NCBI GenBank assembly: GCA_032871835.1
Contig: CM065297.1
Location: 66,823,253-66,887,252 of the forward strand
Direction: 5' to 3'
DNA length: 64,000 nt
Origin: Dipteronia dyeriana
Taxonomy: Eukaryota; Streptophyta; Magnoliopsida; Sapindales; Sapindaceae
In this document: positions 45,910 to 57,980 of the stretch, in pieces
How the letters are laid out: the number at the start of each line of letters is the position of its first letter
How positions within the stretch are numbered: the first letter of the stretch is position 1
Translations under genes and position numbers: made by a program
Notes under the pieces: model-generated
Database searches by the model: none
Told to the model about the DNA's origin: nothing
The model's input: the letters and a program-made list of their open reading frames with translations, nothing else

Positions 45910-48244
45910 TGAGTGTAATAATTTATTTGAATTTTTTTTCATATTAATAAAAGTGATTTTTAATTTAACAAATCTTATAGCATTTATAATTTAATTATTA
46001 TAATTGTCAAAAGTAAATAGTATAAGGTCAAAAGACTATGAGAAAAGAAGAATTGTTCATATATCTAGATATGTATGAGGCAGACATAATTCTTTAGTTA
46101 GTCTTGAATAATATTCACAACTTAAGATAAAGGTTTAAAGTTATAGATTCTTTTGCTAGCATTTGAGTGGGATCAAATGTGTTATGATGAGTCTAAAAGT
46201 ATCAAAGTGTAGTGTCTTTGGGCAAAGGAATCTAGTGCACTAAGTGCATTGAATAGGATCACCGTGAGATACTTTATCCAGACCATCAATGGATAAAGGT
46301 TTTAACTTGAAGACAATCGGCGAGTCTATCTCAGTCCTGAGATAAATGATAGACTTATGGTTGCAAATGTTATCATTTGAGCTATCAATGAGTACGATTA
46401 TATAGCATAGTCTATCCTCGATAGTTTGGTGGTATTCATTTGTTAATCGATAGAGGACTTCATTTATAGATATGGCATCGTGACTCCTTTTATTAAATGA
46501 GAGTAGAATATCATCATATGGATGTTTGAGGTATTGGATATTAAATATTAACGTTAAATTTTCAATAGTGTCTATTAAAATATGGCTTTTGGACAAGTCA
46601 AAATATCCAAGTTCAAAATGTGGTCATATGAGTAAATATGGTAACTTGGAGAGCTACAGGCGGTCTATGAGCTTTTGGCGATTACTGATATTCTTAACGA
46701 CGATACACTTTCGCCACTAAGATTGTCTAGGGTATGAATGAGCAATATTAACTTATTCTATCTTTATTTAAGAGTTCAATTTTAGTTCTTTAGTGAAATG
46801 AACTAAAATTAATAGATCATGCCTAAGTGAATCATTTGTTTATTGTGATTAGGTTATATCTATTGGAGCTTAAATTTAGATAGCTCGCCAAGATCCCCAA
46901 TCCACACGAACTTGCATGGATCACTTGATATATTCTACCAGACTAATTTATGGGTCCATCTAGAATTGTATTATGGCATGTTGACTTGTTTCTTTTAATA
47001 AGAATGAGTCTAGTTCATATGTGGAATTTTTATTTAAGTCCAATGGATTTAATAATAAAAAAAAAACAATATTTGACCCATATATATTGGCTTGGGCGGC
47101 TAAGGCCATATATAATAGCTTATTATATAGTTTTTTATTTTATTAGTTAATTAATTAATTATTTAATCAAAAGTTAAAATCTTTTTCCTAGTAGGAGTAG
47201 ATCTCATATTGTCATATTATTGTTGGTAATATGATAAGTATCAAATGCTATATTTGATTAGTAGATAAATAAAAGAAATTTATTTATCTAGTCAAATAAG
47301 GAAGTATTTGATTTCTATTAAAACTCTAGTTGACAATTGGTCAAATTAGAAAGTTTTATTTAATCACAATTTAATTATATTCAGTAATTGGTTATTAAAT
47401 AAATACACTATTTGTGTTGGATTAGGAGTCTTGGTGTAGAAAAGATTTTTTTTTTTAAAAAGGATTCTTGGTCACAAAGTAAATCCACCTAAGGAAAGAA
47501 TTCTTGCCCACCAAGTAAATCGTTCTTAGGAGAGGGTTAGGTCTCCTAAACTAAAGACAAGAGGAATTTGGCCAACCCTAAATAAATTAGGGCAAGGAAT
47601 TCAGCCACTACATATGTGGGATGTAGAATTCGGCCAAGCCTAATTTTAGAGAGAGAAAAATTTCGGCCACTTCCTTTTCTTGGAGAATTTTTTTGGCCAA
47701 ACCCTAATTTAAGGGAGAGAAATTTCGGCCATAAGAGAATTTTGAGTGTAGATAATCCGGACTTGCTCTAGATAAATTCTTCCAACTTTAAAGATTGGTG
47801 TGTAAAAATTAGGCAAAGAGGTAAAGGAAGAAAGAACATTTTGTATTCGATAGTACACTAGTAGCCTTTACGTTAAAAGGTTTTGTATACAACATCGAAT
47901 CTAGGTTCACGCGAGTTTCAATCAAATTGAATGATAATTCACAAGTGACCTAACGTTCTTTATTTTTGTTCTTGGGGGATTATTGTGACTAACAAAGAAA
48001 GATATTTTATTTGTTTCCATCCTCAGGTAAACAATTTAAAGAAAGAGAGCTCACACTTCTATGTGATTCACATTCGTTATTGGGTTGAAGTTCTTATCAA
48101 TCGTCATGAGAAAAAACGTACGATACTTTTAATATGTGTCATTTAATCTAGGGTTAAGGTTCTCTCTATTAAAGGGATTTTTTTTAAATATATCAAACTC
48201 TAATTTTACGTTTCCTCAGTGTTTTGAACTGATCATTGCCTACA
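45910..48244 (+). repeat. Probable solo LTR of another family, with out-of-register flanks
   Basis: It runs from TGAGTGTAATAATT to CATTGCCTACA within Gypsy-2 RT. The 3' part (GGATTATTGTGACTAACAAA, then CTCTCTATTAAAGGGATTTT) resembles copia LTR ends. No 5-base duplication is found. The right flank restarts about 228 bases earlier in RT than where the left flank stops. The open frame at 46240-46596 on the minus strand is unrecognised and probably chance. Boundaries depend on the RT alignment. Confidence 0.5.
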
Positions 48245-48690
48245 CTACATACCAACGATTGGTCAACCGACTGTTCAAGTTCGAGGTTGGAAGGACAGTG
48301 GAGGTGTATATAGAAAGCATGATCACCAAGTCCCAGGTAGTAGAAGAGTACCAAAACCACCTCCGCATGATCTTTCAAATATTAAGGGACAACAAAATAC
48401 GGTTAAACCCAGTCAAGTGTTCATTCGGGGTAATTGCGGGCAAGTTCCTTAGCTTCATCGTCCATGAGAGAGGTATAGAGGCCAATCCAGAAAAGATCTG
48501 AGCTATACCGGACCTAGACCCCCACCATGATTAATCAGGTTCGGACGTTGACAGGTCGGGTGGCAGTGCTCAATCGTTTCATTTCAAGATCGACAAATAA
48601 ATGCCTTCCTTTCTTTAAGGTGATCAATCAAGGAAGGAACATGAAATGGGACCAGGAGAGCGAGCAGGCTTTCGAATCCCTTAGTCTGAG
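48245..48690 (+). pseudogene. Gypsy-2-type RT segment (second copy) and start of RNase H
   Basis: TYQRLVNRLFKFEVGRTVEV repeats the RT segment already present at 44129-44258 plus 45812-45909. It continues with FQILRDNKIRLNPVKCSFGV and GIEANPEKI. After a frameshift, RVAVLNRFISRSTNKCLPFF and WDQESEQAFESL mark the RNase H start. The catalytic motif reads YIESM. Coding ends abruptly at about 48690 and integrase is missing. Confidence 0.88.
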
Positions 48691-49559
48691 TGTAAGTGCA
48701 TAGTTTCTATTCAGATCTCGAGACTAGGATAGCTAAAGCATTCCTAATGCCTTGGTCGAGCTATCACCCTCTAATAGGGGTCTGAGTGTAAGAGCGTAGT
48801 TGCTTGCCAGATCGAGATCGCCATGGAAAGGTATCTCCCCGATACAGGGGGAAGGGGTATCTGGGTTAATACGCTGTAACTTTCACCTAAGAGTCAAATA
48901 CTTAACATGTGGAATATTGAAACTCTGATTATCCCAGAAAGGATGATCAGCTTTGGAAAGGTCTTGTTAGGATCAGTTTGACTATATACCATGATAACCT
49001 AGAATCAAGTCAGTTGCTACTAACCGTTCGCTCTTCATACATGTGTTGATTTTCATATTGCCACCGTTACGCGAATGTATGCTTGAGACTTGATGAAGAT
49101 ACGATAAGCGCCTTGATCGAGGTACCGTCAAGATTAGTTGAGACAGGATTACATAGTGGACTACACCCAGGTCGAAAACAGAAAATTCTGTTAAGTATCA
49201 GAAACAAGTGTTACTACCGACCCAGCTAGTTAACTCATATTCTACTTACCAAAATTAAATAAAGTGGTAACCAGGAATCAATCAAAGCAAGTGTGAAGAG
49301 AAAGAACACAATTCATTGATCATGAAGAGGGATCCTTTCCCCCAGCTGGCTACATCAGTTAGAAGGGGAGCCTATACCCTCATTAGGCCACATCAAACCA
49401 AGCAGGGAGCCCATCCCTTGGTTTTAGTTTAAAAAAAAATAGAGCTGTAAAATGATTCATCTAGTTCATGATAAAGGAGAGTTCCTACACCCCTTTTTCT
49501 GGGCAATATAGATTGAATCACAATTATGGCTATGTATCGGTCTCCACTTAGTGATTTCC
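48691..49559. other. Non-coding spacer between truncated pol and aORF-2
   Basis: I see no gene. TCTGAGTGTAAG occurs twice about 97 bases apart (near 48685 and 48781), each followed by a similar AGTT-containing stretch. This may be the pol-antisense spacer left after deletion of RNase H and integrase. Confidence 0.4.
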
Positions 49560-52075
49560 TCTTACCTACTCCTCGACATGCACCGTGATAAGCACCTGAG
49601 AAACCTCAACTGGGATCTCAAAAGGAACTGACTCGGTCCAAAAGGTTGAGGTCACCCCAACCTCAGGTTGCTCCCTTACTGGATCAGCCACGGCTTCTAC
49701 TAGAGCTAGATCAGTTTGGCCTACTACTACATCCTAGGAGACTAACTGATCTTCTATCGTATCTTGAGCAACTGACAGTCTCTCTTCTACAACATTAGGA
49801 ATAGGTAGGACCACCATAACCCTAGACTGTTGTTCTTCACCATCTGTAATTTTTTTAGTGCAAGCAGTCTTAGAGGGCCCTGCCCCATTATTAGCCTAGG
49901 GTAGACAGTTTTTTGCCATTTCCAAGATCTCCTCCCGGTTCCAGTCAGCAATGGTGGACAGGTCAATGGGAGGAGACAATGCTTGCGTAGCTTGGAAGCC
50001 GAATAGAGATAAGCATTACCAAACGAGGAGTTTACCTCAGCCTCCAAGCTAGCTACTTGAGCATGTGGAGCTTTGATCTCCTTTGTCTGCTCCTTGATCT
50101 TTTTTCCTCCACAAGTTCCTCTCCACTGCCCACTGCTCTAACTAAGAGTCCCAGTATCAAGAGCACGCTTCGTTCTCTCAAGGTCATAATGAGTTTCATC
50201 TAATTTCTTCTCGACCTTGTCGAAAGTCAAGCCTTGTATCTACATCACACCCTGACTATGAGCGAGCTCTCCTCTGACCTTCCCAGCATCAGACTCGGCA
50301 TTTTCACATGAGTTCACAACGAGGCCATCTAGTGACCCACTGCTACATTATATTTGAAAGTCTGCAACATGCTACAATTAAGTCCGTTAACACCCATTTA
50401 CCAGGTATATGAGCACTTGAATAACAATAGAATAGGATATGACTACGCTTGTACCTCGGCCATAAGGGTAGAAACCTTGGTGATCAGAGCTTCGGAAGGT
50501 AAGGAGGTCATATGAGCTAAGCCTTTGCCCAGGTAGGAAAGGGCTAATCGATCGAAGACCTCGCTTTGCTCGGAGAACCTCGGTCGAGGTATAGGAGCTA
50601 CGGAACTAGTAGTAGCAGTCATCTTAAGATCCCCCTCTGGGCAATGAGGCACTGAAGTAGGGGGATGAGGTGGAATGGGAGCCGCAGTAGTAGAGGTGAA
50701 GGCGAAACAGAAGGAGAAGCAGCAACATTTGGGGCAACAGAACCTTGACTTCTTACCTTGGACAGCCAAGAAATAAACACTTCCATCTAAGCAACAAGGC
50801 TAGGGAGGTTGGCTGAAGATGTCCTAGGGATCCTAGTGAGGATGCGCCTATAACCTCTTATCACTACCGAAGGAGAAAGAATCCTAGCAACTTGAATGAC
50901 GTGAGGCCTAGGTGGGATAGGACTTAGGGAAGAAAGAGCATCCTTTAGCAAGCTGGGCTCTTGCTGTGTTAGTAGAGGAAAAACTGAAACTGCATAATTC
51001 AATAAGGAGTTAGAATAAATGAGTGATAATCAAAGGAGTCAATGTAAGAAAATGGAGAAATATTGTCGCACTAGGGGAAGCTATGGAAATACACAAATAA
51101 CGGTTCACCCAACAGAGATCATAGGCATCTGAGGTCGGATACTTTAGATTAACAAAGTTCTCCATGATAATCACCTCTAGAATCGTTCGGGATTCAGCGA
51201 CAAGGGAAAATTTCTCCCAGACCGGCTTGCCACTAAACCGGGCTGAGACCTGATGCTCGATGTCACCGATGAAGACCGAGCTCCCCCGATCTTCACTCAG
51301 CACCACCCATTCTTCTTTACAAGGGATATCCTTCTTGGTAGAGCCACAGACTATGAAGTTCAGACAGTTCTTCACCCGGAGGTAGAATTATCCCTTCAGA
51401 CCAAAGGAGTTACCAGTAACTTGAAAAATGGACCCCAGGTCTTCCGATCCTGGTTCCTGATGGACACCATCCCTTTCACACTGTTCCTTCCATAGCACTA
51501 GAAAGCCCATCATGTGCCTCTAGAACCCTGGCATCAGTTGAAAAAGAGCAAGTTGTAGGGCAAAGAGGGTCCGACAAATAGAAGGATGGAGAGGCAACTT
51601 GACCCCACTATCAAAAACAGTAGTGTGGATAGGTTAGACACCAGGCGGATGAGTGAATATGTCATAATTCTTATGGGTGACGGTAATCAAAACAGTGTTG
51701 GTGATGCCGAACATCTCCCTTAGGCGGTTAATTGATTCGACGGTGGTAGTGGAGTTAGGAATGATCCTAAATTCGTTCAGAAGAGTGATAACCCATCCTA
51801 TTGTGAAGGTGGCAATTTTGACTTTGACCTGACCTCTCACAACCTCAAACTCGCCTGACTCCCTATCAGAGTCTCCTTCCAAAATTTAAAGTTGGGTATT
51901 TGGATTGTTTGGAATGCCGCCCCGATAGCGACGTCCCGGCTGAAACGGTGGCACGTTTGAAGAGAAAGGGCATCACTTTCCCCACTATCTTCTTCTCGAG
52001 ATCATTTTTCCTAGCGGGATTCGGGAACTCCCCCTATACCATCCTCTCTATAGTGTCTCTACTAGAATCTGACAT
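49560..52075 (-). pseudogene. Antisense gene (aORF-2) of Gypsy-2
   Basis: Start ATG at 52075-52073 gives MSDSSRDTIERMV, matching the start of aORF-3 (MSNSIESIEAMV). The conserved domain follows: FRIIPNSTTTVESINRLREM, ITVTHKNYDIFTHPPGV, then NCLNFIVCGSTKKD, RGSSVFIGDIEHQVS and NFVNLKYPTSDAYD. The same blocks occur in aORF-3 as NKLNFIIPGASRKD and NYLNLKFPTADPFD. A Pro/Ser-rich middle and a C-terminal coiled coil (about 50250-50040) complete it. A possible intron lies between 51108 and 50990 (GTGAAC...ATGCAG), but its frame does not resolve. Many stops and frameshifts. Function unknown. Confidence 0.82.
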
Positions 52076-52468
52076 GGTTCAGACGAAAAATACAGTCTAA
52101 AGCTCGAAAGGAAAAAAAGAGGCTTGGAAATTGAGATAAGAGGTTAACAAGACAGTTAGGGTCTTTTGAAATTTAAAGGAAGAGATTTTTGAAATGTGAG
52201 ATAAATAAATAGAAAGACGGATTTATATAGGCATGGTAAGGAAGATAAAGATGACGAAGGCATGAGCGACATTTTCACTTTGATGCCCACGTGCCTCCAA
52301 AAATATCACCCTTTTTGAAATTGGAAGCTATTCCCTTGCTTAACACATGGTCACTGCAATTATGGAGAAGATTTTTTCCAGATTCAGGCAACCAACTTGA
52401 AAACGGAAAATTTCCCATGTAAAGTAGGAATCTGACTCCAACCCTAACTCAATCACTGGTGTTCAAGT

Positions 52469-52481
52469 CAGAGGGGACTTC
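52469..52481 (+). other. Polypurine tract of Gypsy-2
   Basis: CAGAGGGGACTTC abuts the 3' LTR. The same tract stands beside the Gypsy-3 LTR on the opposite strand. Confidence 0.75.
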
Positions 52482-53202
52482 TATTAATTGCTAAATTTGG
52501 CTAGGGATCAAAGAGAATTTTTTCACCCTCCAACCTTCATGTAAGGGTCCAAATTTGGGCTTTAGTAATGAAATATCATGATCCTCATGATCAAGCTACC
52601 ACCCGATTCTGCAGAAGCAAGACAAGTCCGCCCGTACCATCTAAACATCTTGCACGTATCCTGGCTCACCTGTTAAAGCCCGATGCAACCCCGTTAAACC
52701 CCTGTACCAGAATAGAAGCCTGAAGCTAGGTCGATAAAGGAGGACCTGGGTTCCCTGAGGTTGAGGTGTTTTACGACCTCCCCTAGAGCATGTTACCATA
52801 TTTACTTCCACCAAGAAACCTTTGGGGTGCCAAAATTGTCTTGCAATGCCAATATGCTTCATCGAGGTATAATCTCAACCTATTCGAGTAGGCAAAGAGG
52901 AAGCCCATAAAGCCCCGTCATCCATGAAAAGTGCCGACACTGTTAGGTCAAGCACCAACGAAGGCCCGAAATGGTTGATAACAATATTGGTACTAAAACA
53001 CTCATCGTGATCGATGTAATTATCGCCACGTTTGATAACCTCTATGGGGCACCATACCGGGGCAACACACAGTATCAGAACTATGCTCCAACGTACACTT
53101 AACCATTACACAAGCGTGCAGGCCAAGTCATTGAGACCAAAGAGGAAACAAAATTATCTCCTTCCAAGATATCCTCGAATCAGTTACTTAGTTAAAATCA
53201 AA
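52482..53202 (+). repeat. 3' LTR of Gypsy-2, cut at 53202
   Basis: Starts TATTAATTGCTAAATTTGGC (the expected TG is mutated to TA) and matches the 5' LTR up to GTTAAAATCAAA. The last roughly 500 bases of the LTR, corresponding to 42060-42568, are missing because another element starts here. Confidence 0.85.
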
Positions 53203-53458
53203 TGGCACGTCCTAAAGAAGTGTTCCTATTTCCAAGTATAAAAGTGTCAAAGTAATAAATTAACTGGTAAGACCGGGTCGAACTGGTTGTTCACTTGTCC
53301 TTGTAGAATTAATTATCTAGATTAATTACTAAGCTTGTTATAAAATGTAAATCAATTAAAAATAAAACTGGGGCTAAGGGATCCATTGTTGGTAATTCTA
53401 ATATGATCCAATTATTATTATTTAGTTCAGATTAATAGGATTGTATTCCATTCCACTG

Positions 53459-53750
53459 ACCACTCTCTGATAAATGTGGGTAAAAGTACTCACTGTGATA
53501 GACAATATCTGTCTGTCTATAGTGAGTCAAAACTCCACAAAGATTAGAGGGGATAAATCACTCTATGATAGATACGGGTAAAAGTACTCACTGTGCTAGA
53601 CAATATATGTCTGTCTACAGTGAGTTAAAAACTCCACAAAGATCAGAGGGGAGAAACCACTCTCTGATAGATATGGGTAAAAGTACCCACTGTGCTAGAC
53701 AATATCTGTCTGTCTACAGTCAAAAACTCCACAAAGATCAAAGCGAAGAA
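53459..53750. repeat. Three tandem repeats of about 98 bases
   Basis: Units start at 53459, 53557 and 53656 with ACCACTCTCTGATA or a variant. Each contains CTGTCTGTCTACAGTGAGT and ACTCCACAAAGATCAGAGG. Confidence 0.93.
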
Positions 53751-54040
53751 AGCAAAAAAATAATAAACTTAACATTATTGGATCATATTTTCCATACCAA
53801 CAGTATCACCTTTGGCCCTAGCTATATAAAATTAGCCAGACATAATTTAACATCAAAATAACTATTTTATATAAACTGAGAATTTGAGAACAAAATATAG
53901 AGAATTTCTCAAATCTAATATCTGATTTGGATTCAGAATATGAAAATTAGGGGGGAGAGGCCCCTATTTATACAAAATACGGATAAAAATTAACCATCGG
54001 ATGAATTTAGAATGGAGCGTCAAGATTTCACCACATCATC

Positions 54041-54343
54041 AGTGAACAGTGACAGTGAACAGTAACGCATCCGTGAAAGTGAACAATGAACAGTACGTAT
54101 CCGTGAAGTGAATAGTGAATAGTGAACAGTAAACACATCCGTGAAGTGAATAGTGAACAATGCACCAGTTTCAAGAAAATGATTCTCTGCAGCCGCGTGT
54201 ATGGTGCACTCGCAGTTTGGGCCAATAGGAATTGCCACATCATCAGGAAAAGTGAAATTCAACTGTGAACAGTGAAAGTCAAACTGTGAACAGTGAAAGT
54301 CAAACTGTGAACAGTGAAAGTCAACTGTGAACAGTGAATAGTC
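54041..54343. repeat. Array of GTGAACAGTG motifs
   Basis: The first part (54041-54160) has irregular GTGAACAGT and ATCCGTGAAGTGAA units. The second (54261-54343) has four units of AACTGTGAACAGTGAAAGTC with a 20-21-base period. Each unit contains the near-palindrome ACTGTGAACAGT. Confidence 0.9.
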
Positions 54344-54611
54344 AAAATTATAAAAATACCCTTCATGGCCTTCCTAAGGTTATTGACGTTCTAAACTTGA
54401 AAACGATGTTTGTTTTTCCATTTGACTTCTCCATGATTCTGAATTGATCGAATTATCTCTGAAAATACAGAGAAAAATACACTGATTACTGCACAACACA
54501 TTTATTTAAGCGAGTGAACAAAATTAGGTCTAAATTGGGGAATTAATCATATTGGAAGTGTAAAATGATGATATTATCCCTTAGTAAACATACACTTTTC
54601 AGTGTTAATCA

Positions 54612-56241
54612 CACCCCCAAACCAGCTTATTGCTAGTCCCTAGCAATTAAAGCGAAAATAGTAAAAACTCAAATTCAAATCTCAAAACTACCAAATAGAC
54701 AAACTCTCTCATACCTCTTTTCTCACCCTTTGATAGCCAGTCCTCAATTGAGTTATCAATCAAGGTTTCTTGTGCTCAATAAAGATCAACACAGTAACTT
54801 TGAGATTGAATTGAAATCAAACACCGTTTTCATTCAGAAATCTTATTAGGGTTTCTTCCTTAGGCAGTAGTTTTATTTTTTTATTTTTTGTTTTTTTTAA
54901 TATAACAAAATTTGCAACAAACATTCCATCTTTAATCCATGTAGCGAGCTTTAGGCCAATGACTCCCAAACCAGTTGGCTTTAGGGCATTAAGTTTTAAA
55001 ACACTCATACGGGGCTTAATTACTCAGATGCAGATGTTTTTTTTTTTAGTACAATTCCCTTAAGCTTTCTCTTTAACCCGTGTAACGAGCTTTGGGTCAA
55101 TGACTCCCAAACCAGTTGGTCTTCATTAGGTATTGGAGCACCCCTCAAACTTAATTGCTCGAGTTAAGGAGGCTACGAAACTGCAGTTTATTCTTATCTA
55201 GACTCCACCGTTTTACACGAACACTCTATGCTTACTGAGGAATGAGGCTCGACTACTAAATAAGAGTTTTGGTCACAACACACAAAATTATTATTATTAT
55301 TATTATTATTACTATATATATTTTTAAACAAGACCACTACCTTCGGTTGTTACACTTTAATGATGTTTCAGAACTAAATATCGCAAAATCTCAACTTACT
55401 GCACATAATCACATGTCAATGTGCGTGTGTGTCTAGCATAGTTCGAAAAATTTCTCAAGATGACTTAATGAACAAAAGGATTAGTCAATAATATCACAAT
55501 GGAGAGTTTATAAATTTGAATAGTCAAAAGAGAGGAAAAATGCATCATAACTATAAAGATGAGTCTCAGAAGTATCTAAAAGATCTCCTTACTCGACCAT
55601 CTTTACAAAAAAAATTGTCAGAAGTTAGCTTTTTTTTTTTGAAAAACAAAAGTTGTTGAATCAATTATCCCCCTCAAACCAGAACGAGGCATTGTTCCCA
55701 ATGTCTTTAGAAAGAGGTAAGGTTTAGAAGATATCACCTGAACAACTTGAAAGACAACAAAATCTGGCAAAACAACAAAAGAAATACAAAATAAAGGGAA
55801 ATAAAATGCATAAAAACCGTGGGACAATCACAAACTGAGATTCAGATCAATTCTGCATTACTTGTTCTCTTAAAAAATCAAAAGTAAACAATAATAATTA
55901 CAAAAGACATTAAATGCGGAAGGAAAAAGATTATAAAAACAAAAGGATATTTACTGGTAGTTGTGATTGTGGCTCACATCTTCCTCTGGTTTTACGTCCA
56001 GAAACGGCTTCAACGCCCTCTATGGGTCGAGGATATGCTTCCTATCCAATTTTCTTATAAATTGGCAAAAAGGGTCTTTTAAAGTCGGATTCCCAAGACT
56101 ATATTATGCATGTTCTTTTTGAAATTGTGGCACATATCCACTAGGATGTGCATCAAGAGTCGTTAGGATATTATCCAATGACTCCCTATGCAAACCATGC
56201 CTAATGAATAAATTTTTATCTTCCAGATTATTAGACACCAT
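54612..56241 (-). other. 3' non-coding region of the Athila-like element
   Basis: The polypurine tract (minus strand GTTTGGGGGTG) lies at its left edge. TGACTCCCAAACCAGTTGG occurs in two blocks 141 bases apart (54931-55071 and 55072-about 55170). A pure (ATT)n run lies near 55288-55312. The rest is AT-rich with no convincing gene. Confidence 0.5.
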
Positions 56242-56547
56242 TCATAAAGAACGACAACGTGTGTTGCAAGTTGTACGTGGACATTTGTGACAAGTAACCC
56301 CTAACTTCTTAGCTCTCCGGTTTTTTACAAGGTTACTTCTTCCAAAACCAGGCATGTAAGATATAAATGAATCAGCAGACTCACCTGCTAGAGGTACCTT
56401 AGCTTCGATCAACCATCGAATTTCAACAGGAATGTTGTTTATCATCAGTAAGCGTAATTTTTCGGAACGTGCTTTGTAAATCTTTTTCAGAGCATTTTGG
56501 GGAAACGATGGATAATGTTTTCGCAAGTTTGTGAAAATTTCATCCAT
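56242..56547 (-). CDS. Short open frame after the integrase, unknown function
   Basis: The frame has 101 codons starting MDEIFTNLRKHYPSFP at 56547. It lies about 210 bases beyond the integrase stop, on the same strand. It is uninterrupted and basic, with a Cys/His-rich end (CHKCPRTTCNTRC). I see no signal peptide or membrane segment. Env-like or accessory genes occur at this place in Athila relatives, but nothing here identifies it as one. It could be a fragment of a longer accessory gene or a chance frame. Confidence 0.35.
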   Translation of the reverse strand: MDEIFTNLRKHYPSFPQNALKKIYKARSEKLRLLMINNIPVEIRWLIEAKVPLAGESADSFISYMPGFGRSNLVKNRRAKKLGVTCHKCPRTTCNTRCRSL

Positions 56548-56760
56548 GCCTTGTTTTGGGGATCAGTTATTTGGGAAATTGAATTAAACCAACTTGAATT
56601 GTCACGGAGTACCGTTATCCGCCACTTAACCGGGGTTATATAGCAAAACACACCAAGCAAAAGCTGAACCTAGAAATTAATCCTGCAAAAATTCAAAACG
56701 TAAAAGCGAACTAAAAAAAAAATTTGCAAACACAAATAAAGTCAAAAGCAAAATATTTGT

Positions 56761-57975
56761 TTACTCACCTTTGTAACAAGGGTCAAAAAGGACGGCAGAG
56801 TCTTTTTGAAAATCTGTATTTTCTAAGAATGGTTTCACACGTTGTCCATTTACTTTAAAAATATTACCATTCCTAGGATTCTCAATGTCAAGGGCACCAT
56901 ATAAGTACACGTGTATTATAACAAATGGACTACTCCATTTTGATTTCAATTTGCCAGGAAATAAATGAAGTCGAGAATTATAAAGCAAAACCTTTTGACC
57001 AACTTTAAATGATCTTCTAAAAATTATTCTGTCATGAAAGGTTTTATATTTTTCTTTAAGAATGTTTGCATTTTCATATGCATCATTTCTTAATTCTTCA
57101 AGTTCATTTATTTACAACTTGCGCAATTCACCAGCATCATTTAGGTTAGAATTGAAAGCTTTAATGGCCCAATATGCTTTTTTCTCAAGTTCAACAGGTA
57201 AATGGTAAGGTTTTCCATAAAATAAACGATAAGGAGACATACCCAAAGATGTTTTGAATGCAGTGCCGTAAGCCCAAAGTGCATCATTTAGTATAAGAGA
57301 CCAATCTTTTTGATCAGGGTTAACTATTTTTTGCAAGATATGTTTTATCTCCCTATTTGCTAACTCAACTTGTCCATTTGTTTGAGGGTGGTATGGTGTG
57401 GCAATTTTGTGTGTGACTCCATATTTCTTCATTAAAGACTCAAAAGGTTTGTTACAAAAGTGTTTGCCTCTATCACTGATAAAGGCTCGAGGGATTCCAA
57501 ATCGACTCAAAAGATTTTCCTTTAAAAACTTAATCACTGTTTTGTGATCGTTATTTCGACAAGGAATTGCCTCAACCTATTTTGACACATACTCAACGGC
57601 AATCAAAATGTACAAAAATCCAAATGATGGTAGAAATGGACCCATAAAATCAATTCCCCAACAATCAAATATTTCAATGACAAGAATGGTGTTTAAAGGC
57701 ATCATGTTTCGCTTGGAAATGGATCCTAACTTTTGACAACTTTCACAGGTTTTACAGAATACTTGTGCGTCTTTAAACAAGGTGGGCCAATAAAATCCAC
57801 ACTGTAAGATTTTTTCAGCCATTTTCTTTGACGAATAATGACAACCACATGCTTCAGAATGACAAAATTCAATGACACTACTTACCTCATTGCCTGAAAT
57901 ACACCGCCGAACAATTTGATCAGGACAATACTTGAATAAGTATGGGTCATCGCAGTAAAAACGTTTTACCTCGGT
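56761..57975 (-). pseudogene. Athila-like integrase, two in-frame stops
   Basis: Zinc-binding region: FCHSEACGCHYSSKKMAEK, FYWPTLFKDAQ and CKTCESCQK. Core: WGIDFMGP (first Asp), [12 protein letters not shown] (second Asp) and [16 protein letters not shown] (Glu), so the D-D-E triad is complete. [20 protein letters not shown] and [11 protein letters not shown] follow. The C-terminal part reads FPGKLKSKWSSPFVI and FKVNGQRVKPFL. Stops at 57579-57577 (after AVEYVSK) and 57114-57112 (after AGELRKL) appear to be the main lesions. Upstream pol domains are lost at the junction near 57980. Confidence 0.92.
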
Positions 57976-57980
57976 CAAAA

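Larger units (their letters stand above)
41349..53202 (+). mobile_element. Gypsy-2, Tat-type retrotransposon with large deletions and nested LTRs
   Basis: It has a 5' LTR, a primer site, protease, RT, the start of RNase H, an antisense gene, a polypurine tract and a 3' LTR cut off by the Athila-like element. Gag is almost wholly absent and the second RNase H and integrase are missing. Two other LTRs (44259-45811 and 45910-48244) interrupt RT. LTR start, polypurine tract and antisense gene are closely related to Gypsy-3 and distinct from Gypsy-1. Confidence 0.9.
53203..54611 (-). repeat. 3' LTR of the Athila-like element
   Basis: Minus strand TGATTAACACTG...GGACGTGCCA, 1409 bases, preceded by the polypurine tract GTTTGGGGGTG. 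The plus-strand phrase TAAGACCGGGTCGAACTGG near its end is characteristic of this group. It contains two tandem arrays. The left boundary is where the Gypsy-2 LTR match ends. Confidence 0.65.
53203..57980 (-). mobile_element. Athila-like gypsy retrotransposon, 5' part lost
   Basis: On the minus strand it shows integrase, a short unknown open frame, a polypurine tract and a 3' LTR. The integrase phrase WGIDFMGPFLPSFGFLYILI is typical of Athila-like plant elements. Gag, protease, RT and the 5' LTR are absent. The break at about 57980 is where the Copia-D LTR begins. The element is inserted in the Gypsy-2 3' LTR. Confidence 0.82.

Noticed and set aside
46240..46596. 118-codon minus-strand open frame
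   Set aside because: It lies in the probable LTR at 45910-48244 and is unlike any protein I recognise. The LTR is the better explanation.
53203..54611. Satellite or CRISPR-like array from the repeats in this LTR
   Set aside because: The repeats are short, few and adjacent with no spacers, and the context is a plant retrotransposon.
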